A stretch of DNA of 39,157 nt from Bacillota bacterium (GCA_023443515.1 JAEZUC010000047.1:1-39157); one strand, 5' to 3'; shown: positions 16,302 to 24,999, counted from the stretch's first letter. The notes: generated from the sequence alone by a model not told the origin. Numbers and translations: made by a program.

Positions 16302-18971
16302 TTAAGCAGGTATAAATCTGAACTCTGCATGATTAGGTGCATTTGTGCTCTCGTGTGTCCATAAAATAATCCATGTACCGTCTGTATTTTTCTGTCCTGT
16401 AGCATTTACCACCATTTTCAAATTGGATGCAGGGCGTAGGCTAAAGATATCATTATTATTTTCGGAATATAACTTCCATAAATAAGGAGAATCGATCTCT
16501 TTAAGCTGAATTCCGTCTTTAATAGGGTCGGAAATACCTAAATACTTGCCATTTGCGGTTTTGATGGTATAGTTACCGTCAGCTTGTCTTTTGAACTCAT
16601 AGGAAGGGAGAGGGGTTACATTCCTAAGCTCTGCACCTCCGTTTGCTGCAACGTTGACACAGTTATACATACAGCGTAAGTTATAACGGCCATCTTGAAG
16701 CACCTTGGTATAGCTGCCATTGTCTGCACCATTGCTTGAATTACTAACATTGATATTGTAGCGAAGTACTGTACCTGCAATATTCACCCGAACCTCAATT
16801 TTTCCCGCTTTAGTCAGGGGTTTACCCCTGCCCCATGCATCAGTGGTGTACGTACTGAGTTGATCTGTTATGATAAAAAATACTTGCTTATCATTATAGT
16901 AGCGTATTTCCTTACCGTTTTGAGTACATTTAACTGCACTGAAGCCTTCAGTTTCAAAAGGTTCACCAAGCTTATAATTGGTTTTTGGCATTTTAATGAT
17001 ATAGGTTCCGTCAGCTTTTGGAGGAGTAACCTCTACCACACAGCTTGCAACATTTTTTGTAGCTGCGGTGTGAAAATAGACTGTAGCAGTACCGTATTCT
17101 ACTCCGACTGGTTTGGTGGAATCCTTTATTTTGACAATGGACTCGTTAGAGGAGGTAATGTAGTACTCCGGCACTTTACCCGAAGAAGACTTTAACTGAA
17201 CATTGGTTGTTTGTTTACCTTTCTCCAAGGGGTAATATTCCAACGCACTGTACAATCCAACTTGCTTATTCTTGGGGGTGGCTGTAGAAGATTTTCGTAC
17301 CTGTGGGTTAGGTGCCTTTGGCGCGGCATTGGTCGTTATCTGTACAGTGGTATAGATACTTTGGTCTACTTTGGTTTGAGCAAAAATCTTATTCGTTGCA
17401 CCACCTTCAAGTGCAGTAACATAGCCATTCTTTGTTACACTATACTTGCCACTGTTGCCGGATGACCAGATAATTTCGTCAAAGGGACTGTTTGTAGGAT
17501 ATACCTTGGCCGTTAACTTAGTTGCATCACCCCGGTCCATAATTACATTCTTTTGTTCAATTGCAACAGACTGTGGACGGATACCCTCTATCCATTTTGG
17601 AGAGGTAGGCGAGCTGATATCAACTTCAAAGAGATAGACACGTCCGGTGTCATCAAATTTATATTTATAGATTTTTGTATTATTGAGATAATAATAATCC
17701 ATACCAGCTACCCATGGCGCAACCCAGATAATTTTATTATCTTTTAGCAATGGGTAGCTATTTGAATAAAATGCTGTGTTGTCTTTTTTATTTCGTGCCA
17801 GTATTTTTCCGCTTTCATCCACTGTAACAAACTCTGTGTAGGAAGTGTCTCCTTTGGAGACTGAGTACACTACGACAAATTGCTTGCCTGATTTGAAAAT
17901 TCGCGGGTCAGTGATAGTAATATCTTTATTACTTGGGTCAAAAGAAGTAAGCCAAATGTGCTTTGGTGACATGCTTTTTTTATTAACAACTGAAAGATAA
18001 ACATTACGTCCTTTGTACCATTCGCCATTGGGACTAGACTTACCATTTACACGCTGGTTGTGAGTTACAGAGGTTCCTGTCACCAGATAAGTGCTTTGTC
18101 CAATTTCCAAGCCTGATACAGTAGAGCCGGTTTCATTTTTCCCTGAAGCACCCTTAAATGAGAAAATATCAGACTTATTGAAATTACCTTTGCTGTCCAT
18201 AGTAGCCAGGCGAATTGCTCTTGGGTAGGCATCGCCATGTGAGAGGGTGACAATTGTGCTTCCGTCAAGTTTCATCATTTGATTGAAGCTATGGCTGACG
18301 TAAAAATTATTTTTTACCTGCAGGGGCTTCAGGGAGGCCCCATCAAACACAAAGAGGTTAGCAGCCTGATGATTTTTTCCGTCTTTGGCTCTGAACATTT
18401 CATGGGACATATGTATATAAATCTTTCCGTTGCTTTCTACTAGTTCTGCTGTACCGGCATTAAAGGGAACGGTTATGCTGGATAATGCAGAACCAAATTG
18501 CTTTGCTTTTAGCTCGCCTTTTTTTATTACATCACCTGTTTCAGAGGAAACCTTGAGCAGGCTTACAACTGTCTTTCCGGCATTTTCTTCTTTATTTTTA
18601 TGCCCAATAACGACATAATAATTACCATCGGTAGCAACTGAAAAGGTACCGAAATAATCGTGGGAGGGAAGGTTTATTACTGTATCTGAAATAACCTTGT
18701 AATCCTTATCAAAAATATATGCTCTCGGTTTATTTCCGTTTTTATAGCTAAATAAACCAACATTTCCATTTTTGTCTTTAAACATTATACTATTTTTAGA
18801 GATAACCCAGTTGCCTGAAGGAGAATATTGATAGCCAAACCCGTTAACGTATACATCCTTTAGCTTGGTGCGCGGATACACAATACTTTTGTTTGCCGCA
18901 TTTGCAGGTAATGGCAATAAAGGTAACACCATGCATAGTATAAGAAGCATACTAAGTAATTTTTTCTTCAT
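16302..18971 (-). CDS. Large secreted protein with Ig-like domain and ricin-type C-terminus (889 aa)
   Basis: The start is taken at ATG 18971, because the upstream GTG at 18986 is itself part of the ribosome site GTGAGG. The protein has a signal peptide (KKKLLSMLLILCMVLPLLPLPANAA). The next 430 residues are rich in beta strands and look propeller-like (repeated short units such as NGNVGLFSYKNGNKPRAYIFD), without a firm family. A bacterial Ig-like group 2 domain follows at about 465-530 (TKLTAKVYPTNSPFDEIIWSSG). The last 135 residues resemble a ricin-type beta-trefoil (GRYNLRCMYNCVNVAANGG, GKYLGIS, ASNLKMVVNATGQ). It has no SLH or sortase signal, so it is probably released or loosely held, with a sugar-binding end. 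A LytTR-type operator lies just upstream, and the second two-component system lies upstream on the same strand. Confidence 0.88.
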   Translation of the reverse strand: MKKKLLSMLLILCMVLPLLPLPANAANKSIVYPRTKLKDVYVNGFGYQYSPSGNWVISKNSIMFKDKNGNVGLFSYKNGNKPRAYIFDKDYKVISDTVINLPSHDYFGTFSVATDGNYYVVIGHKNKEENAGKTVVSLLKVSSETGDVIKKGELKAKQFGSALSSITVPFNAGTAELVESNGKIYIHMSHEMFRAKDGKNHQAANLFVFDGASLKPLQVKNNFYVSHSFNQMMKLDGSTIVTLSHGDAYPRAIRLATMDSKGNFNKSDIFSFKGASGKNETGSTVSGLEIGQSTYLVTGTSVTHNQRVNGKSSPNGEWYKGRNVYLSVVNKKSMSPKHIWLTSFDPSNKDITITDPRIFKSGKQFVVVYSVSKGDTSYTEFVTVDESGKILARNKKDNTAFYSNSYPLLKDNKIIWVAPWVAGMDYYYLNNTKIYKYKFDDTGRVYLFEVDISSPTSPKWIEGIRPQSVAIEQKNVIMDRGDATKLTAKVYPTNSPFDEIIWSSGNSGKYSVTKNGYVTALEGGATNKIFAQTKVDQSIYTTVQITTNAAPKAPNPQVRKSSTATPKNKQVGLYSALEYYPLEKGKQTTNVQLKSSSGKVPEYYITSSNESIVKIKDSTKPVGVEYGTATVYFHTAATKNVASCVVEVTPPKADGTYIIKMPKTNYKLGEPFETEGFSAVKCTQNGKEIRYYNDKQVFFIITDQLSTYTTDAWGRGKPLTKAGKIEVRVNIAGTVLRYNINVSNSSNGADNGSYTKVLQDGRYNLRCMYNCVNVAANGGAELRNVTPLPSYEFKRQADGNYTIKTANGKYLGISDPIKDGIQLKEIDSPYLWKLYSENNNDIFSLRPASNLKMVVNATGQKNTDGTWIILWTHESTNAPNHAEFRFIPA

Positions 18972-19016
18972 CTGTTTTGTCCTCACTTTCTATGATTGGA
19001 ATTGGATACATTCTTT

Positions 19017-19064
19017 ATAATAAACAAGAATTATCGAAATAAGCTTGAGTTTGCCTGAAATGTA
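19017..19064 (-). promoter_or_regulatory. LytTR-type operator (two repeats, 22-bp period) and promoter of the 889-aa secreted-protein gene, nearer site
   Basis: On the minus strand TACATTTCAGG reads at 19064-19054, and an identical 11-mer reads at 19086-19076, exactly 22 bp upstream. A -10-like TATTAT begins at 19022, 32 bp after the end of the nearer repeat. Both figures are identical to the operator before the giant surface-protein gene. The predicted mRNA leader is about 40 bases. Confidence 0.72.
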
Positions 19065-19075
19065 TGAGACTGTGC

Positions 19076-19086
19076 CCTGAAATGTA
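19076..19086 (-). promoter_or_regulatory. Distal LytTR half-site of the secreted-protein operator
   Basis: TACATTTCAGG on the minus strand; its central ACATTTCAG differs from the LytTR half-site consensus only at the G. It is paired with 19054-19064. Confidence 0.65.
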
Positions 19087-19330
19087 AACTGTGGCGAGAT
19101 ATTTATAAATAGGATTGTGCTGTCGCTAAAAAGCATTTCATAGAGGGCAGCTCGCTTTTTGGCATTGCAGGAGATTGGGTAGTTTCCGGATCATGTTAAG
19201 ACGTGAGAAATACAAAACAACTCTGATTAAACCGGATGGAACAAAGCCTTCCGTTAAGTTTTAAATAGTGTACTGTCCTTAATTGGGAGGTAACTCCTAA
19301 CTTGCCACAACTCAGACATGAATTTTTCAG
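19087..19330. other. Intergenic stretch with a possible gene remnant
   Basis: This lies between the secreted-protein operator and the end of the second kinase gene. No complete gene is visible. One plus-strand frame stays open from 19130 to the TAA at about 19264 and ends with a protein-like tail (KYKTTLIKPDGTKPSVKF). It has an ATG at 19193 but no ribosome site, so it may be the tail of a lost gene. Confidence 0.3.
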
Positions 19331-20602
19331 CTATGAGGTAGCTTGAAATATAAACCAACCATCCGAGACTGAGAATTGGAATATGCCACCAGATTTTTCC
19401 ACAATATGAGCCATACTCTTTGTGCCAAAACCATGGCCCTGTTCTTTAGATACAGGAAGGCCCTTGTGAAATATCGGTTCTGTCTGATAAGTGTTGCGTA
19501 TGTCAATGCACAGCTTATTATTTTTGGAATATATGCGTAGCTTGATATAGCGTTTATTACTGTCGGCTATTTTTTCGCAGGCATGTATGGCGTTTTCCAA
19601 TGCATTTGACAATAGTGAACAAAGCTCTGTGTCACTGAAGGTCAGTGTATCAGGCAACCTGGCATCTACCGTCAACGTGATTGCAGATTGTTTTGCTGTG
19701 ACGGCAAAAGAGGATAAAATTAAATTGACAGTTTCATTTTCGCAAAAGCGTATTGGCGTAATGGCATCCATGTCGGACTGGGCAGTACGTAGATACTCTT
19801 TCATCTCCGCTATGCATCCATTGGATGCCAGACCCTGTAAAAGAGTGAAATGGTGGCGCATATCGTGCCGATAGGCGGCAGCATTCTGCTGCATCTTCCG
19901 CAGGGAAGCAAATTCCGTTTGCGCCTGTCGGAATTGTGTGTCCAGCATATCCCGCTCTCTTTGAGTATTCACTTGTTTTTGCATCTCAGCATAGTAAAGG
20001 AGGACAAACATAAAATATAATGCCGATGTCATGAAGGGCATTAACTGTACTGTCGCGCGTGATCCACTGTACATAATATCGGTATAAACAGTGGAGGCGT
20101 AGTCGAACAGATAGTAAAAAGCCGGCATGGCGCAAAACAGCAGGCAGGATTTAACAGAGCGTTCCATCAGATGCTGAACAGACTCCACTACATATTTCTG
20201 CAGGAAAAAAAACATCACAAATACAGCTATCACATAGCTGGCATGGTTTATGGAAACTTTGTCAAAAGCGGCACCCGCGACACTGCCGATCCAACGGGGA
20301 GGCTGGCAACACAGGAAGGAGGCAAACACGCTGGCTACTGAAATCAACCATGGGCGCTTTAAGAACATGATGATAAAAACAGCCACAGGCAAATGGGAAA
20401 GCAACGGATATAATTTTATGGTCATAGCCATACCCCACAGCCTTAGGCTGGTTATTTGCATAATAAATGTAACGACAATAAAGCACCCGAAAGCCAGATA
20501 ATTTTTTCGTGTACGTGCCATTCCGGCGAAACTGACAGCAACCGTTGCACCGAACAACAGTGAAAACCAATAACGAGAGAATTCAATGATAGTCGCTATC
20601 AT
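19331..20602 (-). CDS. GHKL-family sensor histidine kinase (AgrC/NatK-like), system 2
   Basis: A 423-residue paralogue of the kinase at 5841-7121, similar along its whole length. About six N-terminal membrane segments are followed by the linker MQKQVNTQRERDMLDTQF, the phosphoacceptor box YRHDMRHHFTLLQG, the shared block ITPIRFCENETVNLILS, N-box LSNALENAI, and G-box GHGFGTKSM. The start ATG has AAGGAGGA about 9 bases upstream. Unlike system 1 it does not overlap its regulator gene: 87 bp separate them. It is likely to be a membrane sensor that phosphorylates the adjacent LytTR regulator. The ligand is unknown, and small secreted peptides are the usual signals in this family. Confidence 0.92.
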   Translation of the reverse strand: MIATIIEFSRYWFSLLFGATVAVSFAGMARTRKNYLAFGCFIVVTFIMQITSLRLWGMAMTIKLYPLLSHLPVAVFIIMFLKRPWLISVASVFASFLCCQPPRWIGSVAGAAFDKVSINHASYVIAVFVMFFFLQKYVVESVQHLMERSVKSCLLFCAMPAFYYLFDYASTVYTDIMYSGSRATVQLMPFMTSALYFMFVLLYYAEMQKQVNTQRERDMLDTQFRQAQTEFASLRKMQQNAAAYRHDMRHHFTLLQGLASNGCIAEMKEYLRTAQSDMDAITPIRFCENETVNLILSSFAVTAKQSAITLTVDARLPDTLTFSDTELCSLLSNALENAIHACEKIADSNKRYIKLRIYSKNNKLCIDIRNTYQTEPIFHKGLPVSKEQGHGFGTKSMAHIVEKSGGIFQFSVSDGWFIFQATS

Positions 20603-20689
20603 TTTTTTGGTTCCTCCTTAGGATACAAGCGTAAATAATCAATGGATAAGGTGTTAACGAGCAACAGTGTATATAACTCATCCATTCTC

Positions 20690-21415
20690 TTATTCTATCT
20701 CCATTTGATAAGCCAGGTACTGTTGCTTAATTTCCCGTGCCTTTCCTTGCGCAATGGGAATTGATGAAATTGTTTGCAAAGTCACCTGGTGATTTTCAAT
20801 GGTATCCACATACTGCATATTAACAATATAGGAACGATGCGTCTTAATAAAGTGGTTATATTTCAGCAATTTGTCGCAGACAGCGGAGAAGGATTCCGTA
20901 CACTCAATCACTTTACCGGACAACATATGATACAACACATTCCTGCCAATAACCTCAGCAAAAACCAAATTAGAAATCAGTATTTTTTGAATCCCTTCCT
21001 TACTTTTTACGATAAGTGCATTGTCGTTTTTTTCAACTTTTATACGCTCCAACAGCTCGTCAAAGGTGCAGAAAAATTTCTCTTTAGATATGGGTTTTAA
21101 TACATAGTTAATGGCCTTAACTGAGTAGCTTTCCAAAGCAAACTCCGGTGAGGATGTAAAAAACAGAATCGGTACATTTTTGTCAAAGGAATGGATTTCC
21201 TTTGCAACATCAATTCCCGTATAGCCTGGCATTATGATATCCAGACAATATATATCAAACCGCTTTCCTTTTTCTAATGCTGAAATCAGCTCAAATCCGT
21301 TTAGAAAGGCAGTATATTCACAGTTCAAATGCCTAAAAGAACTGTATTGGTTTATAAGTTGTACCATATTGGACAGCTCGTCTATATTGTCATCACAAAC
21401 AGCAATTTGTAGCAT
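20690..21415 (-). CDS. LytTR response regulator (AgrA-like), system 2
   Basis: 241 residues from the ATG at 21415; an ATG two codons earlier abuts the GGAGGG ribosome site and is a poorer choice. The receiver has VCDDN at the start, the phosphoacceptor Asp in YCLDIIMPGY (about residue 59), FFTSSPEFA, and YVLKPISKE. The LytTR domain has LVFAEVIGRNVLYHML and the core FIKTHRSYIVNMQYVDTI. Overall it parallels the regulator at 7118-7867, although the DNA-binding halves differ enough that their sites need not be identical. It is transcribed with the kinase and lies upstream of the 889-residue protein gene on the same strand, making that gene's repeat operator a natural target. Confidence 0.92.
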   Translation of the reverse strand: MLQIAVCDDNIDELSNMVQLINQYSSFRHLNCEYTAFLNGFELISALEKGKRFDIYCLDIIMPGYTGIDVAKEIHSFDKNVPILFFTSSPEFALESYSVKAINYVLKPISKEKFFCTFDELLERIKVEKNDNALIVKSKEGIQKILISNLVFAEVIGRNVLYHMLSGKVIECTESFSAVCDKLLKYNHFIKTHRSYIVNMQYVDTIENHQVTLQTISSIPIAQGKAREIKQQYLAYQMEIE

Positions 21416-21529
21416 AAGCATCCCTCCATCCCCATTCTAACATAAAAAGTGATTATTCGAGAAAATATTTCGTGCAGAAAAAAGAATGTTTTATGCAAGG
21501 GACGGCTTCACCGGGTAATTTTTGATAAA

Positions 21530-21557
21530 TTGAACCAAGGAGATGTTCCTATATAAA
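21530..21557 (+). promoter_or_regulatory. Possible promoter of the small-ORF/LemA operon
   Basis: TTGAAC (21530-21535), a 16-bp spacer and TATAAA (21552-21557) lie just before the ribosome site of the 40-codon ORF. No LytTR-type repeats were seen between the regulator gene and this ORF. Confidence 0.35.
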
Positions 21558-21582
21558 CTAATCGAAAAACGGAGGATTTGAA

Positions 21583-21705
21583 ATGAAAAAAATACTGGTA
21601 CTTATGACGGCACTTGTCATCAGTTACCTTAAGGCTGTTGATGCGGGAAGAAGTTTGGACGCCAATATAGAGAAAGTTAGGGCAACTGTAAAGACCGCCG
21701 AGTAA
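21583..21705 (+). CDS. Small ORF of 40 codons with good ribosome site; possible secreted peptide or gene remnant
   Basis: The ATG follows GGAGGATTTGAA at a good distance. The product starts like a signal sequence (MKKILVLMTALVIS), but the hydrophobic part is short and passes into a polar, probably helical tail (DAGRSLDANIEKVRATVKTAE). It is not AgrD-like: there is no Cys or other obvious thiolactone residue. It lies between a peptide-sensing-type two-component system and the LemA operon. It could be a small exported peptide. It could equally be an internally deleted gene that kept the start of a signal peptide and the end of a protein. Confidence 0.45.
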   Translation: MKKILVLMTALVISYLKAVDAGRSLDANIEKVRATVKTAE

Positions 21706-21804
21706 CCGGCTGTACAGCTCAACAAATAAAACTCGCAAAATGAGAGGACGGACGAAAATATGGTCTGCCCGATTATTTATAAAATGAACAAGGAGGATTT
21801 TATT

Positions 21805-22359
21805 ATGCTACCAACTTTAATCATAATCATTGCAATTGCTGTGGTAATTGTTCTATGGGCAATCTCTACACAGCGCAAACTGGTGGTACTTGATGAGAAT
21901 ATCAGCAATGCCATGAGTCAAATCGGAGTGCAGCTATCAAGCCGCTTTGATGCCCTGACGGCTCTTTTGGATTTAACAAAAGGCTATGCCAAGCATGAAA
22001 GCGAAACGCTGATTGAGACAATCAAATCCAGAAGAAGCGTGATTACGGCAAAATCCACACCTGATGATGTGGTAAGGCAGGAAGGGGTTATTTTCGAGGC
22101 ATTGAGCAGGATCGCCATGGTGACGGAGCAGTACCCTGAGTTGAAAGCCAATCAGAATTATATCAAAACAATGGATGCTGTAGAAAATTATGAAAACATG
22201 GTGCGCACCAGTCGCCTGATTTACAACGACAGCGTTACAAAGCTGAACCGTGAAATCCGAATGTTCCCGGTCTCCTTGATTGCCGATAGGTTAGGTTTCT
22301 GGCAAAGAGAGTATCTTGAGGAGCAGATGGCCAAGGTTGATATGCCAAACATGAAATGA
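21805..22359 (+). CDS. LemA family protein
   Basis: 184 residues from ATG 21805, which has AAGGAGG 8 bases upstream; an earlier in-frame ATG at 21760 lacks one. One N-terminal membrane helix (TLIIIIAIAVVIVLWAI) is followed by a helical domain with the LemA pattern: LDENISNAMSQIGVQLSSRFDALTALLDL, YPELKANQNYIKTMDAVENYENMV, and LNREIRMFPVSLIADRLGF. LemA proteins expose a mostly alpha-helical domain and often occur beside DUF2207 membrane proteins, as here. Their biochemical role is not settled. The stop overlaps the beginning of the following open frame, indicating one operon. Confidence 0.93.
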   Translation: MLPTLIIIIAIAVVIVLWAISTQRKLVVLDENISNAMSQIGVQLSSRFDALTALLDLTKGYAKHESETLIETIKSRRSVITAKSTPDDVVRQEGVIFEALSRIAMVTEQYPELKANQNYIKTMDAVENYENMVRTSRLIYNDSVTKLNREIRMFPVSLIADRLGFWQREYLEEQMAKVDMPNMK

Positions 22360-22367
22360 GGTGCTCT

Positions 22368-24062
22368 ATGAGGAAAACAAAGAACTGCCTTTTCCTATGC
22401 TTTATTCTGTTGGCTACTTTCACTCTCCCTGCTTTTGCCACAAATAAGGTGAATACAATTGATATTCAGGCTGTCATTAACGAGGACGGCTCCATGTACA
22501 TCACACAGAACTGGGAAGGGCATTTTGAGGAAGGAACAGAAAGCTACATTCCTATGAATGCGCCCGATTATCTGACTATCAGCCAGTTAAAAGTCTCTGA
22601 CCAAAACGGTATCTATAATACAGTTTCAGATTGGGACATTGACTGGAGCTTTGAAGAAAAGGCCCAAAAATGCGGTATTCATGATACTGACAGCGGTTAT
22701 GAAATCTGCTTTGGAATCAGCCAATATGGTCAAAACCGCTATACCATTGAGTATAAGGTGGATAATGCCATAGGCGGTTACAATGACAGGGACGGAGTAA
22801 ACTTCCGATTTGTCAATGACGGTATGAATACAACGCCTACTAATGTGACGGTTCAAATCCGGCTTGCAGACGGCACACCCATCACTGATGGAATTGCGGA
22901 TGTATGGGGCTTTGGCTTCGCAGGCAAGGTTACATTTGAGAATGGAAGTATTATTGCCCGCACAGATACACCGATTTATGCTAAAAACCATGTGACGGTA
23001 CTATTTTCCATGGATAAGGGAGTGATATCTCCCTCGCGGCAGGAACCGGGAAGCTTTGAAGAGGTGAGGACAAAAGCCTTTGAGGGCAGCGATTATGATG
23101 GCTCAGGATATACCGGTGAAGAAGTATCCACATTTGAGGCAATTGTGGTGACTCTGCTGTCCATAGGACTTCCCATAGGGCTGATTATTTGGATTCGCAG
23201 GATAAAAAAGAAAAGGGCAGAGAAAAAACTCCAAAGGTTCTCCCAGCGGTTCGGATATTTCAGAGAGATTCCCAACGAAGGCAACCTGAGTGCCACCTAT
23301 GCGCTAGGAAGAATTTTTGATGTGTGTGAGGAAGGTGCTATCCTTGCCACAGGGATGCTGCGACTTACTCAACTGGGTTGCCTGTGCCCTGTCGAAACGC
23401 AGGACGTCGCCTTTATGGGAAAGACCAAAGAAGCGGTTAATCTGAGGTTGATGGGTAGCCAGCATCAAAAAATGAACGAATATGATGAGTACCTTTATAC
23501 GATATTGGAGTGTGCAGCCGGTTCAGACGCCACCTTGCAGGCAAAGGAACTGGAACATTTTGCAAATCATAATGATACACTTCTTCGTGCCTATATTAAA
23601 AAGCATGACAGTGCAGGCAAAGCCTATTTGAATCAAAAGCACTGCCTGAAACGGTGGGGTATTCCTACAAAACTAACCGATCTGACACCAGCCGGCGAAA
23701 AGGAGTTGGGCGAGCTGATGGGACTGAAACGGTATCTGGAGGATTTTTCGCTGGTTGCCGAGCGCGGTGTCAAGGAAATGCCAATTTGGCGGGAGCTGCT
23801 TTCCTATGCCATGTTATTTGGCATAGCCGATCAGGTAGCAGAGCAAATGAAAGAGTTATATCCGACGCTTTCTTCTGAACTGACTGATTACAGTCGGAGT
23901 ATGGTTACAGCATATTCCTATCACTATCTGCTTTACAGCAATATGATAAAAGCCGAACAACAGCGTGAGCAGGAAAAGCGCAGCTCCGGAGGTGGAGGAT
24001 TTGCTTCCTTTGGCGGAGGCGGTGGCTCCATCGGTGGCGGTTCAGGTGGCGGAACGAGATAA
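22368..24062 (+). CDS. DUF2207 membrane protein with glycine-rich tail
   Basis: 564 residues from ATG 22368 (GAGGTG six bases upstream); an ATG at 22356 that overlaps lemA is less well placed. A signal peptide (LFLCFILLATFTLPAFAT) is followed by the DUF2207 extracellular beta domain (IDIQAVINEDGSMYITQNWEG ... YTIEYKVDNAIGGYNDRDGVNFRF). A membrane helix lies at about 258-275 (IVVTLLSIGLPIGLIIWI). After a basic RIKKKRAEKK stretch comes a large cytoplasmic part. The C-terminus is a Gly/Ser-rich tail (GGGGFASFGGGGGSIGGG), typical of the family. It pairs with LemA in many Firmicutes. The function is unknown but probably concerns the envelope. Confidence 0.9.
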   Translation: MRKTKNCLFLCFILLATFTLPAFATNKVNTIDIQAVINEDGSMYITQNWEGHFEEGTESYIPMNAPDYLTISQLKVSDQNGIYNTVSDWDIDWSFEEKAQKCGIHDTDSGYEICFGISQYGQNRYTIEYKVDNAIGGYNDRDGVNFRFVNDGMNTTPTNVTVQIRLADGTPITDGIADVWGFGFAGKVTFENGSIIARTDTPIYAKNHVTVLFSMDKGVISPSRQEPGSFEEVRTKAFEGSDYDGSGYTGEEVSTFEAIVVTLLSIGLPIGLIIWIRRIKKKRAEKKLQRFSQRFGYFREIPNEGNLSATYALGRIFDVCEEGAILATGMLRLTQLGCLCPVETQDVAFMGKTKEAVNLRLMGSQHQKMNEYDEYLYTILECAAGSDATLQAKELEHFANHNDTLLRAYIKKHDSAGKAYLNQKHCLKRWGIPTKLTDLTPAGEKELGELMGLKRYLEDFSLVAERGVKEMPIWRELLSYAMLFGIADQVAEQMKELYPTLSSELTDYSRSMVTAYSYHYLLYSNMIKAEQQREQEKRSSGGGGFASFGGGGGSIGGGSGGGTR

Positions 24063-24090
24063 TTATTTAGAACCTATGGAGGAAATGATT

Positions 24091-24999
24091 ATGGGCTTAT
24101 TTTCTAAAAAACCCCCTTGCCCCATTTGCGGTGGCAAAATTTCGTGGTTTCTGCCATCGAAAATAGAGGGAGAATACATTTGTGATACTTGCTATAGCAA
24201 GATTGATATGGAGAGCGACAGGGAAAGCCATCTTACGATGCAGGGCTTCCGGGAGTATTTGGCGTTTTACAATCAAAACCAGCTTCTGAGGTGTCAGTTC
24301 GTTATATCTGAAAAGATAGACTTCGGCCTTTGGGATACCAAAATCATATTTGATTACCAGAGTAAGCTGTTTTGCATGAGTAAAAACCCTGACAAAACCG
24401 TATTTGAGGGTAAACAGTTGAAATCCTTTACCATTAAAGAGGACAGCACACCACTATTCGAAGGCTCGGCAGAGGGCATCTTGCGCTATGCCAGCACCGT
24501 GCCGGAGCGCGCTATGGCTCTTGCACCGCAAATCACACAGTATAGGATGAACAGGCAGTTTGCCAGAGCCATTGACAAGATGGATGATGGCAAGGAAAAC
24601 AGAACAGCACCAGTACCGTATTTTGATATGCCGGAACCTTTTCAAGCTTTTAACGTGGAGCTTCATTTCGACCATCCATACTGGACGGTTATCAAATGCG
24701 ATATGGACGGCCCAAGATTCTCCAATGAATACCCCGATGTGAACGATTACATTCGTTCGTATGAGCAAAGCATTGAAGAAATTGAAAAGTTGGTGGTTGC
24801 ATTCAAGACAGTGGCCTTTCCCAATGCACCGGAGCAATCCTTCGGCATTGGCCCGTCGGGGTCACAAGTAGTACATACAACCAGTGCACTTCCAGTGGAC
24901 ACCATTGAGGAGATAAAAAAATACAAGGCGTTGATGGAAGAAGACGTCATTTCTCAGCAAGAGTTCGAAGCAAAGAAAAAGCAGTTACTTGGAATATAA
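24091..24999 (+). CDS. Zinc-ribbon protein with C-terminal SHOCT domain
   Basis: 302 residues from ATG 24091, which has GGAGG eight bases upstream; the longer open frame from 23965 overlaps DUF2207. The N-terminus has two CxxC pairs (CPICGG and CDTC, at about residues 10-13 and 33-36) in a DUF4428-like zinc ribbon. The middle, about 45-260, is not recognised. The last 32 residues form a SHOCT short helical motif (IEEIKKYKALMEEDVISQQEFEAKKKQLL). There is no signal peptide, so it is cytoplasmic. It is the last gene of the LemA-DUF2207 operon, 28 bp after DUF2207. It may recruit or regulate the membrane pair, but the sequence gives no direct evidence for that. Confidence 0.88.
   Translation: MGLFSKKPPCPICGGKISWFLPSKIEGEYICDTCYSKIDMESDRESHLTMQGFREYLAFYNQNQLLRCQFVISEKIDFGLWDTKIIFDYQSKLFCMSKNPDKTVFEGKQLKSFTIKEDSTPLFEGSAEGILRYASTVPERAMALAPQITQYRMNRQFARAIDKMDDGKENRTAPVPYFDMPEPFQAFNVELHFDHPYWTVIKCDMDGPRFSNEYPDVNDYIRSYEQSIEEIEKLVVAFKTVAFPNAPEQSFGIGPSGSQVVHTTSALPVDTIEEIKKYKALMEEDVISQQEFEAKKKQLLGI

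Noticed and set aside
19193..19264. 23-codon ORF upstream of the second kinase gene end
   Set aside because: There is no adequate ribosome site, and the frame is open upstream of the ATG, so a decayed fragment is more likely than a peptide gene.
21583..21705. AgrD-type autoinducing peptide precursor
   Set aside because: There is no Cys or Ser in an AgrD-like context, no acidic C-terminal recognition tail and no AgrB protease gene nearby.
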